Assembly: GCF_000633935.1 (NCBI RefSeq)
Contig: NZ_KK214998.1
Coordinates: 1,130,010 to 1,194,009 of the forward strand
Reading direction: 5' to 3'
Source of the DNA: Ectothiorhodospira haloalkaliphila ATCC 51935
GTDB taxonomy: Bacteria; Pseudomonadota; Gammaproteobacteria; Ectothiorhodospirales; Ectothiorhodospiraceae
Length of the DNA: 64,000 nucleotides
Under the pieces are notes generated by a model. It made no database searches, was not told the origin of the DNA, and saw only the letters and a program-made list of their open reading frames with translations. The position numbers were made by a program, and so were the translations under genes. Positions 8,537 through 16,736 of the stretch are shown one piece after another; positions within the stretch are counted from its first letter, which is position 1; each line of letters opens with the position of its first letter.

Positions 8537-8875
8537 GTGAGCCATGCTGTTGAATTCATTGAAACCCCGACCTTCACCCGGCAGATCCAGACGATGGCCA
8601 CGGATGATGAGCTCAAGGAACTTCAGCGTATCCTCATCGCCCAACCGGACAAAGGTGATCTGATTCAGGGGACCGGTGGACTTCGCAAGATCCGCATGGC
8701 GCTGGGGCATCAAGGTAAGCGCGGCGGCGCTCGGGTCATCTATTTTCTAGCCACCGCAGAGGTCATCTACCTGATACTGGCCTACCCCAAGAGCATCAAA
8801 GACAGCCTGACGCCCTCCGAAAAGGCCGCACTGAAAACACTGACCCACCATTTGAAAGGGGAAGTTTCCAAATGA
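8537..8875 (+). CDS. RelE/HigB-type toxin
   Basis: About 112 residues from a GTG at 8537; the frame extends upstream to 8333 but covers the promoter and Rpn remnant there. It opens VEFIETPTFTRQI and contains QGTGGLRKIRMALGHQGKRGGARVIYF, the conserved core of the RelE-like toxins paired with NadS-type antitoxins. These cleave mRNA on the ribosome. The C-terminal LILAYPKSIKDSLTPSEKAALKTL is also typical. The stop overlaps the antitoxin start by four bases, indicating translational coupling. No damage is visible. Confidence 0.87.
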   Translation: MSHAVEFIETPTFTRQIQTMATDDELKELQRILIAQPDKGDLIQGTGGLRKIRMALGHQGKRGGARVIYFLATAEVIYLILAYPKSIKDSLTPSEKAALKTLTHHLKGEVSK

Positions 8876-9156
8876 GCATCTTCGACGAACTCCAGACATC
8901 GTTGCAGGAAGCGGTCGATATCAAGCAGGGCAAGGCTAAGGCAAGCCGCGCCACCCGCCATGAGATAGCGGATGTCAAGGCGATCCGCGCCCAGTTGCAC
9001 GTTTCCCAAGTAGAGTTTGCCCAGGCCATGGGGACAAGTGTCGATACGGTCAAGAGCTGGGAGGCCAAGCGCCGCAACCCCACCGGCCTAGCCGCAAAGG
9101 TACTGGCCACCATCCAGGACAACCCAGCTTTCTACAACGAGCTTGCCTCCCACTGA
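8872..9156 (+). CDS. nadS: NadS-family HTH antitoxin
   Basis: This 94-residue protein starts MSIFDELQTSLQEAVDIKQG and carries an XRE helix-turn-helix at about residues 40-75 (IRAQLHVSQVEFAQAMGTSVDTVKSWE). The motif KSWEAKRRNPTG is diagnostic of this antitoxin group. It overlaps the toxin by ATGA. It should bind the toxin and the repeated operator at 8465-8495. A second, broken toxin/antitoxin junction nearly identical to this one lies at 13182-13241. Confidence 0.9.
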   Translation: MSIFDELQTSLQEAVDIKQGKAKASRATRHEIADVKAIRAQLHVSQVEFAQAMGTSVDTVKSWEAKRRNPTGLAAKVLATIQDNPAFYNELASH

Positions 9157-9252
9157 CCCACCGATCCGAAGAAGAAGGGGGCCATTGCCAAGCGGCAGTA
9201 GCCCTCACCGCGAATAGGGTGGGTTCCCGGCCAGCCAGCTTCCATAGGGAGC

Positions 9253-9463
9253 TCAGATCGTCTCCACATCAAACGCCACGATCTGCCGCCTTTCGCGGGA
9301 GAACTCCACGCCGATCAGGTTCGATGTGCTCGCCTCAGTATCCACGTAAACCGAGCCACCGCCCAGACAGAACCCAATAAAGGTATCCGCACTCGCCGAA
9401 GCAGGCAGTGCGATTGCGGCAGCGAGAAGAGCCGACTTGCAAATGGTTTTTCTTGAACTTCAT
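9253..9463 (-). pseudogene. Signal-peptide gene fused to an ATPase tail, with a frameshift
   Basis: An ATG at 9463 follows AAGGAAAGTGAG. After a run of five A (9447-9451 on this strand) the frame must shift by one base to read KTICKSALLAAAIALPASASA, an excellent signal peptide. It continues DTFIGFCLGGGSVYVDTEAST and then without interruption LIGVEFSRERRQIVAFDV to the ATPase stop at 9253. The junction at about 9318 is in frame. With four A instead of five the product would be a 69-residue exported chimera. Either a sequencing or replication slip or a decayed gene is possible. Confidence 0.6.
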
Positions 9464-9906
9464 CTCACTTTCCTTTTGGCTTTTTTATTTTTTTCCATGG
9501 GAGCAGTCAACAGCAAAAGGAAAAACGGGGCCAGAAGATACGCCACCAGGCGGTCATGCAGGAATCAACACATCCCGCCATAGACTCCACTTCGAAGCCA
9601 AGGGCCGCCCCACACGGGGGTATCCGAGACCTGCCACCAGGGATGCCCAATCCCTTGCCCAGGCCGTGAGCGGGGGGGGGTGAAGACGCCGCGATCCTTG
9701 GGAATCTCCACCAGAAAGGTGGGTGCGGCACACCTGAGTGGACGCCATGATAAACTCCTGCCAACAAAAGCCTGCTGCTGGACACCCTGCGCCGCCTTTT
9801 CGGAGCTCGCGAGACCCTGTTTCACCGGCACACCGATTCATTTGATCGGGTTGGACTTCTCCAGCCAGCAACGGCAAATCGTGGCATTTGAGGTGGAGAC
9901 AACCCA
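9464..9906. pseudogene. Debris of further ATPase copies
   Basis: No intact gene is seen. At about 9680-9725 the reverse strand matches the middle of the ATPase genes (the TFLVEIPKDRGVFTP region). At about 9766-9805 the forward strand encodes KSLLLDTLRRLFG, the end of the P-loop segment. At about 9828-9910 it encodes TPIHLIGLDFSSQQRQIVAF, the ATPase C-terminus, in a different frame. The two forward pieces are a deletion derivative of a diverged ATPase gene. The remaining ~200 bases (9464-9680) show nothing recognisable. Confidence 0.65.
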
Positions 9907-10575
9907 ATGAGACTCACCATCTTCCAGCGATATTGGATACAGGGATTCATGAAAGGAAATCTCATCGCTTATACCGGAATAATATTGAAATACACAAGAG
10001 AGCACTCAGTCACTGATACAGATGTCGCAGAACTGATCATGATGCCTTTATCCTTTGTCAATTCAGTAAAAAGCGCATACGACAGCGGCATCACCGATCC
10101 TGAGGACATCGTCGACCAAATGGATCTTGACGCAGAGGATCTTGCAGAGTGGAAAAAAGCTTCGGAGCGTCGCGGCATTGAAGCCTACATCGAATCAACT
10201 CATAAAGATAAATTTGGCAAACTGCCTGAGTGGGTACTGGAAAAAATCAGGACCGCCCCGGAAGAAGAGCTGCAAAAATGGCTCGATGGATCAACGGATC
10301 ACAGACAACTGGAAGAAATATTTCTGGGGCGTGACCTGTGCGAACAGGTACTCCAATTACCCCCAGACATTTGGGACTCCGATGCCTTCCTCAAGGGAAT
10401 GAGAAGGACGCTACGCATACAGCTCCAGGAAAAGTTCAATGACATGCCGCTCTGGGCTGACGAAGCCTTACATCAAAAGGACCATGACCAACTCGTCCAA
10501 TTGAGTCGCGACATATTACGTTCCAGCACTCTGGAAGAGCTGCTGCTGAGAGAGGACAAAATGGAGCGGCAGTAG
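9907..10575 (+). CDS. Hypothetical protein with two DUF4351-like segments
   Basis: A 222-residue protein, rich in charged residues, without signal or membrane segments. Two segments resemble the DUF4351-type tail of Rpn proteins: KFGKLPEWVLEKIRTAPEEELQKWLD (about residues 100-125) and KFNDMPLWADEALHQKDHDQL (about residues 178-198), each followed by a helical LEEIFL or LEELLL. In the complete Rpn gene of this window the same element reads KFGELPDWADERLAAATDAQLDDW. It therefore looks like a stand-alone pair of these tails, perhaps the remains of a larger protein. Its start overlaps the stop of the ATPase remnant. It is less GC-rich than its neighbours. Confidence 0.6.
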   Translation: MRLTIFQRYWIQGFMKGNLIAYTGIILKYTREHSVTDTDVAELIMMPLSFVNSVKSAYDSGITDPEDIVDQMDLDAEDLAEWKKASERRGIEAYIESTHKDKFGKLPEWVLEKIRTAPEEELQKWLDGSTDHRQLEEIFLGRDLCEQVLQLPPDIWDSDAFLKGMRRTLRIQLQEKFNDMPLWADEALHQKDHDQLVQLSRDILRSSTLEELLLREDKMERQ

Positions 10576-10579
10576 CCGG

Positions 10580-10921
10580 TCGCAGGTAGGGATAGATCCG
10601 GTGGCCCTCGCCCGGTCGACTGGTACGCGGCCTCGGATACACGGCGTGCAGGCCCATCTGGCGCATCAGCCGCTGGACTCGCTTGCGGTTTACCGGGTGG
10701 CCCAAGCGGTTGAGATAGGCCCTCATCCGCCGTGAACCATAGAACGGCCTTCGCAGGTATTCATCGTCAATCAGGCGCATCAGCTCCAGGTCGCTATCCT
10801 GGGCCGGCTTGGGCCGGTAGTACACCGAGGAACGACTGATGTCGAGCAACTGACACTGTCGCCGGACGCTGACATCAACCGCCCGTGGCTCCACCAAGGC
10901 CTGTCGCTGGGCCCGGCTCAA
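10580..10921 (-). pseudogene. IS3-family transposase orfB, 5' part only
   Basis: The frame gives RQCQLLDISRSSVYYRPK and YGSRRMRAYLNRLGHPVNRKRV, the N-terminal helix-turn-helix-like region of IS3 orfB. The homology ends at HRIYPYL, before the DDE catalytic core. A TTTTTTA run near the end of orfA is a plausible -1 frameshift site, as expected for orfAB expression. No active transposase can be produced. Confidence 0.85.
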
Positions 10922-11205
10922 CGACCGAGCCTGCGCGATAAAAAATCCCGTTCCACCGTCAGCTTGCCGATCTCACGGTACAGGGTGTCGATCTCCTCCT
11001 GGGTCTTCTGGGCCGCCTTGCCCCCGCCCTTGCCCTCGAAGATCCCCGTCGCCTTGTCCAGCAACTCACGCCGCCACTGACTCACCATGGTCGGATGGAT
11101 CTCGAAGCGGGCTGCCAGCTCCGAGGTGGTCTGCTCCCCTTTGAGGGCCTCAAGGGCCACCTTGGCCTTGAAGTCAGCGCTGTATTGCTTGCGTTTCCTG
11201 CTCAT
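10918..11205 (-). CDS. IS3-family transposase orfA
   Basis: This 95-residue protein starts MSRKRKQYSADFKAKVALEA and has the helix-turn-helix QTTSELAARFEIHPTMVSQW. A C-terminal leucine-zipper-like helix (EEIDTLYREIGKLTVERDFL) follows. This is the standard OrfA of IS3-family elements, which binds the terminal repeats. It is complete, but its partner orfB is truncated. It overlaps orfB by four bases. Confidence 0.92.
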   Translation of the reverse strand: MSRKRKQYSADFKAKVALEALKGEQTTSELAARFEIHPTMVSQWRRELLDKATGIFEGKGGGKAAQKTQEEIDTLYREIGKLTVERDFLSRRLGR

Positions 11206-11341
11206 GATCAGATTCTCCTGTCGGAATGATCAGAGCTTAACCCCTGGTCCGAATTTTGGGGTCCACCTCAAAGGGGACCGCCGCCGTTTTCTGCTATTCT
11301 TCCCTGCCACGTAACTGGTCAACCTTCACGACTCACCCTCC

Positions 11342-12481
11342 GTGACCCGCCTTCTTTTCGTCTGCAACTGTCCTGCCTTCTTCGTTTCCCACCGGCTGCC
11401 CATTGCCGAGGCCTGTATAGCTGCGGGTTACGATGTTCATGTGGCCACGGCAACCACCGATGCTGGTGCCTTAGCTGCCATCACCCGCGTTGGTGCACAG
11501 CATCATGGGTTACTGCTGGATCGCTCGGGCACTCACCCCTTGCATGAGGCGCGCACATTTGCGCAGATCTTCAGACTCATTCACCAACTGCGGCCGAAGA
11601 TCCTGCACCTGGTCACCATCAAACCGGTGATTTACGGTGGGTTGGCGGCCAGAGTGCTGGGTACACCCTGCGGGGTGGCGGCCATCAGCGGGATGGGGCA
11701 TCTCTTCATCAACGAGGACCGAGGCATACCTCGCCGCCTGCTGGAATGGGCCTATCGCAGCGCACTGAAACACCCCAATGGCCGCGTGATCGTTCAAAAC
11801 CCCACGGATCGAGATGCACTCCGCAAATTGCACTCCATGCCCGAAGAACACAACCTGCTGATACCCGGCTCCGGCGTGGACCTGAAAACTTTCACCCAGG
11901 CCCCTCTTCCCACCGACGCCCCCCAAATCGTCGTCATGCCGGCGCGGATGCTGTGGACCAAGGGCGTGGGTGAATTCGTCGCAGCGGCCCGAGAACTGCG
12001 TCGGCAGGGGGTGAGTGCCCGATTTGTGCTCGTCGGCCCCCATGACCCCCATAATCCGGCCGGTATACCACTGGAACAACTGGAATGCTGGAGAGAAAAC
12101 GCGGATGTGGAGTGGTGGGGACACCGCCAGGACATGCCCGACGTTCTGGCAAAAGCCACCCTCGTGGTGCTGCCTTCCTATCGAGAAGGGCTGCCCAAAT
12201 GCCTTATCGAGGCGGCCGCCGTGGGGCGGCCCATCATCACCACCGACACACCCGGCTGCAGGGATACAGTCAATCCCGGTGAGACCGGGGTGCTGGTACC
12301 CCCAAGAGATGCCGGGGCACTTGCCCGGGCCATGGGGCAATTGCTCTCACAGCCGGATAAGCTGCGCTCCATGGGCAGGCAGGCGCGCATCAAGGCCGAA
12401 AGGGAATTCGGGCTACCCCGGGTTGTGAAGGCGCATCTGGAAATCTATGAGCAGCTCATGGCTGCTACCGGTGAATCATAA
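11342..12481 (+). CDS. Glycosyltransferase family 4
   Basis: A 379-residue GT-B glycosyltransferase from GTG 11342. The N-terminal half opens LLFVCNCPAFFVSHRLPIAE and has the HLVTIKPVIYGGLAARV segment, as in PglA-type and capsule enzymes that extend undecaprenyl-linked sugars. The C-terminal half has the nucleotide-sugar site with E-x7-E (REGLPKCLIEAA) and TDTPGCRD. It would act at the inner face of the cytoplasmic membrane. It stands alone among IS debris, away from the glycan genes at 22-35 kb, though it could serve the same pathway. Donor and acceptor are unknown. Confidence 0.9.
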   Translation: MTRLLFVCNCPAFFVSHRLPIAEACIAAGYDVHVATATTDAGALAAITRVGAQHHGLLLDRSGTHPLHEARTFAQIFRLIHQLRPKILHLVTIKPVIYGGLAARVLGTPCGVAAISGMGHLFINEDRGIPRRLLEWAYRSALKHPNGRVIVQNPTDRDALRKLHSMPEEHNLLIPGSGVDLKTFTQAPLPTDAPQIVVMPARMLWTKGVGEFVAAARELRRQGVSARFVLVGPHDPHNPAGIPLEQLECWRENADVEWWGHRQDMPDVLAKATLVVLPSYREGLPKCLIEAAAVGRPIITTDTPGCRDTVNPGETGVLVPPRDAGALARAMGQLLSQPDKLRSMGRQARIKAEREFGLPRVVKAHLEIYEQLMAATGES

Positions 12482-12508
12482 GAGCCCGGCCATCCCTGTC
12501 TACGCGGT

Positions 12509-12823
12509 TCACTCATCCTCGCAGCGGATCAGCATGGCGCGATCCATCTTCTCCAGCACCATTGCGGGCCCCGGGGACTGAGTCCACTGGCCCGTGGTGG
12601 CCAGGATCTCGTAGTTGCCATCACACTGCTCGTTCGCCGCAGCCAGGCAGTCACTCATGGACTGGTCAAAGCGCGAGCAATCCACCACATGCCCCTGACG
12701 CCCATCGCCCAGGCTAATGGGCGTGACCTGGGTTCCGGCACAACCGGCGAGCAACATCAGCGAAAGCGCCCCCAACAATGGCAGGCGAACCACCGGCGAA
12801 AAATAAGGCTTGCGAATCATCAT
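12509..12823 (-). CDS. Small putative lipoprotein
   Basis: A 104-residue protein with the N-terminus VRLPLLGALSLMLLAGC, a lipoprotein signal with lipobox LAGC at about residue 28. The mature part is about 75 residues with four Cys (DCSRF, SDCLAA, EQCDG, IRCED), which could form two disulfides in the periplasm. Two ATG codons are adjacent at the start. No family is recognised; the Cys spacing recalls small outer-membrane lipoproteins of unknown role. The DUF6447 gene lies 27 bases upstream on the same strand, so they may be co-transcribed. Confidence 0.75.
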   Translation of the reverse strand: MMIRKPYFSPVVRLPLLGALSLMLLAGCAGTQVTPISLGDGRQGHVVDCSRFDQSMSDCLAAANEQCDGNYEILATTGQWTQSPGPAMVLEKMDRAMLIRCEDE

Positions 12824-12850
12824 TTTTTAACCCTTTGCCAACGCGGCGGA

Positions 12851-13063
12851 TTACTGTGGGACCTTGGGCAACTCGGCTTCCAGCGCCCGAGCATAGGCGG
12901 CCCGAGCCGTCTGGGCGATGGCCAGTTGCTGCTTGAGCCGCTGGATCTCTTGATCCGTCACCCGCAGGTTGGCGATCTGGGACTTCGCGTTCTCAGACAG
13001 GGCTGAAACGTCGTATTCTCTGCCGTCAATGGTGATGTTGCCCGTTGGGGTTGCTTCTGCCAT
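12851..13063 (-). CDS. DUF6447 family protein, copy 1
   Basis: A 70-residue protein that is ~80% identical to the one at 16491-16703. It has a short beta-like N-terminus (NITIDGREYDVSALSE) and a long helix (QEIQRLKQQLAIAQTARAAYARALEAEL) that is probably a coiled coil. No signal peptide. I recognise it as the DUF6447 type. Its function is unknown. The other copy is directly downstream of a sapC gene, so the family is probably a partner of SapC or of the secretion system. Confidence 0.8.
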   Translation of the reverse strand: MAEATPTGNITIDGREYDVSALSENAKSQIANLRVTDQEIQRLKQQLAIAQTARAAYARALEAELPKVPQ

Positions 13064-13181
13064 GGGGAACTTGCTCTCAAGTCGGATTAACCCCGAATTC
13101 TATTACATCCACGAAGGCAAACCCAAAGCCCACGACTCCTGGCCGCCCCTTGGTGACCACTTCACACCGAGGCTATGTACC

Positions 13182-13241
13182 AGTTGAAAGGGGAAGTTTC
13201 CGAATGAGCATCTTCAACCAACTCCAGACATCGTTGCAGCT
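13182..13241 (+). pseudogene. Broken copy of the relE-nadS junction
   Basis: Sixty bases are nearly identical to 8853-8912: the last codons of the toxin (LKGEVSE), the overlapping start of the antitoxin (MSIFNQLQTSLQ) and nothing more. What follows to 13347 matches neither gene. Read on the reverse strand it includes a short frame FGPLKLETYAEVIKDALEAL whose origin I do not recognise. Confidence 0.8.
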
Positions 13242-13347
13242 TCGGCCCTGCGTTCAAGGCCTCGAGCGCATCCTTGATGACCTCGGCGTAGGTCTCAAGC
13301 TTCAGCGGCCCAAACTGCTCAGGGGGAGAGACGAAGGAAAGACAGAA

Positions 13348-14337
13348 TCAGTGCTTGCCCAGCAGGGACTCCAGGCTGTCTGCCTCCATAATCCGCAACA
13401 CCCAATCATCAAGCTGGGCATCCGTGGCAGCGGCCAGGCGTTCGTCTGCCCAGTCAGGCAACTCTCCAAATTTCAGGGCTAATTGCTTGCGCAGGGTGCC
13501 TTCCACACCCTGATGGCGACCTCGCTCAAGCCCCCGCTCAAGCCCCTGCTGAAGCGCTTTCTCTCGCTCAACGCGTTCAATCGTGTTAACGTAAGGCATT
13601 TTCTTCTCCTCCTGTAGGGCGTAGACCGCCTGCACAAACTCCGGTTCCAGCTCTCTGGGCAGCTGGATCATCCAGTCGATGATCCTGAACAGCTGCACGA
13701 TCTGCTCGCGGCTATAGCCCCGTTCGTACAGCAGCCGAACCAGGGCGATCTTGACCTCCTTGCGCGTGGCACCATCCTTGACACGCTTGGCCTTGATCTG
13801 CGCCATCACCACCAGGGCAAAGACATTGTCGCTGACCTCCAGATCCGCCCAGCGCTCTTCCCAGTCAATCAACTTGGCCATGGGAAACGTGAACGACAGC
13901 TTGCAGCCCCAGCGCTCATACTGGAAGGCCGAGGGCCGAAAGCTCTCGCGGGTGTCCGCCAGCACCGCCAGACTCACCACATCCACCCCGTACCGATCCC
14001 GCAAGCGGTACTGGTAAGTGTACATCCGCTGCGCAAATCCTTCCTCCGGCTCGCCCTGGACCTCCACATGAATAAGCACCCAGGTCTCGCTGCCATCCCG
14101 GGCATACACCTGGATCAGCTTGTCCGCATGGCGTCGACCCGTGTTGGCATCCGCCGTGATCTGCTGCAGTTCCTTGTCCATGGGGTTGTAACCCCGGGGC
14201 CAGTCCACCTCTCCGTGGATTGCCGGGAACAGCAACTGCGTGAATTCCTGGAAGTAGTAATCCAGGGCCTCCTTCCAGGGGCTGTCGTGGTCCGTGGGCC
14301 TGTCGGCATCTTGCCTGTCGGCATCTTGTTCGGTCAT
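13348..14337 (-). CDS. Rpn-like PD-(D/E)XK nuclease with DUF4351-type tail
   Basis: About 329 residues from the ATG at 14337, which follows AAAGGAGTGCAC; a longer frame overlaps the neighbouring pseudogene and is rejected. The nuclease-like core is ADKLIQVYARDGSETW then VLIHVEVQGE near residues 75-95, the D...E-x-Q pattern of Rpn family recombination-promoting nucleases. A low-complexity LQQGLERGLERG linker follows. The tail KFGELPDWADERLAAATDAQLDDW is DUF4351-like. Rpn proteins are linked to RecA-independent recombination of short stretches. The gene appears intact, while two relatives in the window are broken. Confidence 0.85.
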   Translation of the reverse strand: MTEQDADRQDADRPTDHDSPWKEALDYYFQEFTQLLFPAIHGEVDWPRGYNPMDKELQQITADANTGRRHADKLIQVYARDGSETWVLIHVEVQGEPEEGFAQRMYTYQYRLRDRYGVDVVSLAVLADTRESFRPSAFQYERWGCKLSFTFPMAKLIDWEERWADLEVSDNVFALVVMAQIKAKRVKDGATRKEVKIALVRLLYERGYSREQIVQLFRIIDWMIQLPRELEPEFVQAVYALQEEKKMPYVNTIERVEREKALQQGLERGLERGRHQGVEGTLRKQLALKFGELPDWADERLAAATDAQLDDWVLRIMEADSLESLLGKH

Positions 14338-14380
14338 GTGCACTCCTTTAGCAGCCTTTCGCTTTACCACGCCATATCCC

Positions 14381-15179
14381 GCTTGTTTCAAGTGGCCCTG
14401 CAGGATGGCCGCACTGCCTTCATCTACACCCTGATCGAGCACAAATCCTGGCCCGACATGGGGGCGCCCTTGCAACTGATGGGCTATCGCCACCGCATCT
14501 GGACCCGCTACGCCCAGGACAAACCGGAACGCCTGCGCGCGCTGCCACCCATCATCACCCTGCTGGTCTACCATGGCCGGACATCCTGGGATGTGCCCAC
14601 CCGGCTGATCGACTGCATTGATGCCGACGAGGATCTGCTTGAACTGCAACGCGATGGACGCTACACAGTCAAAGACCTCACAGGCAGTGCGCCAGTCTAC
14701 GAGGACTTCTCCGATCACCCTCTGCTGCGGGCAGGACTGGCGGCCCTGGCATGGGCCTTCGTCAAGCACTTTCAACCCGAGCAACTGGCCCGGTTACTGC
14801 AGGATTTACCCGATGAACACCCCCTCACCCGGCAGATATTGATTTACATCGTCCGGGTCCACACAATGACCGAAGATGAATTCAAGCAAGGGGTGGCCAT
14901 GGCCAAACCCCATCTCGAGGAGGCACTCACCATGTCGCTGGCTCAGGAATGGATGGATCGCGGCGAAGCCAAGGGCGTGCAGAAAGGCGAGGCCCAGATG
15001 CTCATCTGGCTATTGGAACAAAAATTTGGGTCACAAGCTCCCAAGGCCTATCAGGACTCTATCGAAAAGGCTGACGAACCCCATGTTGTTTCCCACCCCA
15101 GATCAAGGCTTGGTCGGCCCGTCTGCTCACCACCGACCGCATAGAGGACGTCTTCAAGGACACACCGCCCATGCATTGA
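14381..15179 (+). pseudogene. Rpn family nuclease, N-terminally truncated and frameshifted
   Basis: The forward frame begins abruptly with LFQVALQDGRTAFIYTLIEH, which corresponds to about residue 50 of Rpn (transposase_31) proteins. It continues LLVYHGRTSWDVP and VRVHTMTEDEF. Near 15080-15105 the reading frame must change from one phase to another to continue into WSARLLTTDRIEDVFKD and the stop at 15177-15179. The gene thus lacks its start and has one frameshift. Its missing 5' part abuts the divergent complete Rpn-like gene at 14337. Confidence 0.85.
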
Positions 15180-15621
15180 GCTGTGCCCGTTCTGGCAAAG
15201 ACCTGCTGGCATGGATGACACCTCGGGGGTCCCCCGACACGGGCGTCAGACCGCCATGGCTCAGGGATCCATCCCCCCTCAATCGCTCAAGAGCCACCAC
15301 AGACGTCCATTTCCTCATGGCAACCGATGCCCGCCGAAATCCACAAAAACCATCACGGGCGGTCTCAGCGGCCTGGAAAGGCGTCTGATCAAGCGTTTCC
15401 CGAAGCCAGATTGGAACCGCAAGTCAATGGGACGACGCAGGTCAATAACGCTACAAAGACCTCTTGGCTCACCCAGCACCGTGAGACGATCATACCCAGG
15501 GAATAGACAGGATCGCTCAGACTGCCACCAGCGGGTGATCACGGGACAGGGAGCCCACCCACTGGAAAACTGAGCAACCCGAGCCGCCACCCAGAAGGCA
15601 GAAACAGTTGGAGGATCCAGG
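15180..15621. other. Non-coding stretch
   Basis: About 440 bases with only short overlapping frames lacking ribosome sites. Nothing recognisable except GGAGGATCCAGG just before the next gene, its ribosome site. Confidence 0.5.
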
Positions 15622-16383
15622 ATGCCAAGGTTCAAGGTCGAAGGGAAAGGCAAGGAAACTGGGAGAAAACGCAGCCGGACTTACAAGGCACGTGATGCCG
15701 ATCAGGCTAAAGCGCTGGCAGCGGCTGACGGTACCGAGGTGGAATCCATTGTAGAACTGCCACCCGAACCCCCAAGCGAGGCGCAGATTGAATATGCGCG
15801 TGACCTGGGAATTCTGATCCCAAATGACGTCTCAGGCATCGATCTGAGCCACCTCATCTCCAATAAAGTGGAGGGGGATCCGCCTGCTTCGCCACAGGAA
15901 CGCGCCATGGCTGAGGAACTGGGTCTCGAGGTCTCCCCATACATCGGTCAACGACGACTGTTCGCCAACATCAGCAGTGTCATGACCAACACCGATCGCC
16001 GCGAGGACATGGTCGGCTGGTATCTGTTCTGCCTGACCCTGGCACGCCCACACCGGGACCCCTCCAAACGGTTCACCACGCCACGCCATCCAGCCATTGT
16101 CTCCATAGCTGAAACCCTCGCGACGGATGATCAGTTGGTCACATCGATCCGTAACGAGCTGCGGAACAAGTCCATGAGGGATTACGAGCCGAACCAGAGT
16201 TACGCTTATAAACGAAGCATGGCCGCCTTGGAAAATTTCACATCCCGAAAGCCCGCAGATACCCCGCCCAGGCGCCAGAAAGGCCAGAAGAAAGAGAACA
16301 AGAGTGGGGAGAAAGCGTCCGGGATTGGTTGCCTGATCGTGGCCGCCATCATCATCTACCTGATCTTCCTGGCATTCTTCTGA
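15622..16383 (+). CDS. Hypothetical protein with C-terminal membrane anchor
   Basis: A 253-residue protein that begins with a basic segment (RFKVEGKGKETGRKRSRTY). A middle domain of about 150 residues follows (SEAQIEYARDLGI, DMVGWYLFCLTLARPH). Then comes a basic linker (PPRRQKGQKKENKSGEK) and one hydrophobic segment GCLIVAAIIIYLIFLAFF at the very end. This is a tail-anchored topology with the bulk in the cytoplasm. ATG is preceded by GGAGGATCCAGG. The repeated motif QIEYARDLGI / ERAMAEELGL is reminiscent of small SHOCT or BRCT-like helical repeats, but I do not recognise the family. Confidence 0.65.
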   Translation: MPRFKVEGKGKETGRKRSRTYKARDADQAKALAAADGTEVESIVELPPEPPSEAQIEYARDLGILIPNDVSGIDLSHLISNKVEGDPPASPQERAMAEELGLEVSPYIGQRRLFANISSVMTNTDRREDMVGWYLFCLTLARPHRDPSKRFTTPRHPAIVSIAETLATDDQLVTSIRNELRNKSMRDYEPNQSYAYKRSMAALENFTSRKPADTPPRRQKGQKKENKSGEKASGIGCLIVAAIIIYLIFLAFF

Positions 16384-16490
16384 GCCAGGAACCGGTGTCG
16401 GCCCACAAAAAGCCCTCCCCCTGGCCGGGGAACGAGCGCCAGATCTCACCCCAGCCACATCCCGGCAGCCACCGCCCTCCCCTTCATCCC

Positions 16491-16703
16491 TCACTGCTCC
16501 GTCTTAGGCAACTCCGCTTCCAGTGCCCGCGCATACGCCGCACGCGCCGTCTGGGCAATGGCCAACTGCTGGTTCAGACGCTGGATCTCCTGGTCCGTGA
16601 TCCGCAGGTTGGCGATCTGGGATCGGCCGTTCTCGGAAAGGCTGTTCACATCGTACTGCTGACCGTCGATGGTGATCGTGCCGGGATTCGTGGCTTCTGC
16701 CAT
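16491..16703 (-). CDS. DUF6447 family protein, copy 2
   Basis: A 70-residue protein with the same layout as copy 1: TITIDGQQYDVNSLSE then the long helix QEIQRLNQQLAIAQTARAAY. It starts after AGGAGTTTCCCC and lies 33 bases downstream of sapC on the same strand, so the two are almost certainly one operon. The role is unknown. By context it belongs with SapC and the surface-protein system. Confidence 0.85.
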   Translation of the reverse strand: MAEATNPGTITIDGQQYDVNSLSENGRSQIANLRITDQEIQRLNQQLAIAQTARAAYARALEAELPKTEQ

Positions 16704-16736
16704 GGGGAAACTCCTGATGAGGGCTGAGTGGATGGA

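Larger units (their letters stand above)
10580..11270 (-). mobile_element. Truncated IS3-family element
   Basis: The right end is present: read from 11270 inwards it begins TGAGGTGGACCCCAAAATTC, a typical IS3-family terminus. orfA is complete and orfB breaks off after ~115 residues near 10580, directly after the stop of the DUF4351-like gene. The left end is missing, so the element cannot move by itself. Confidence 0.85.
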
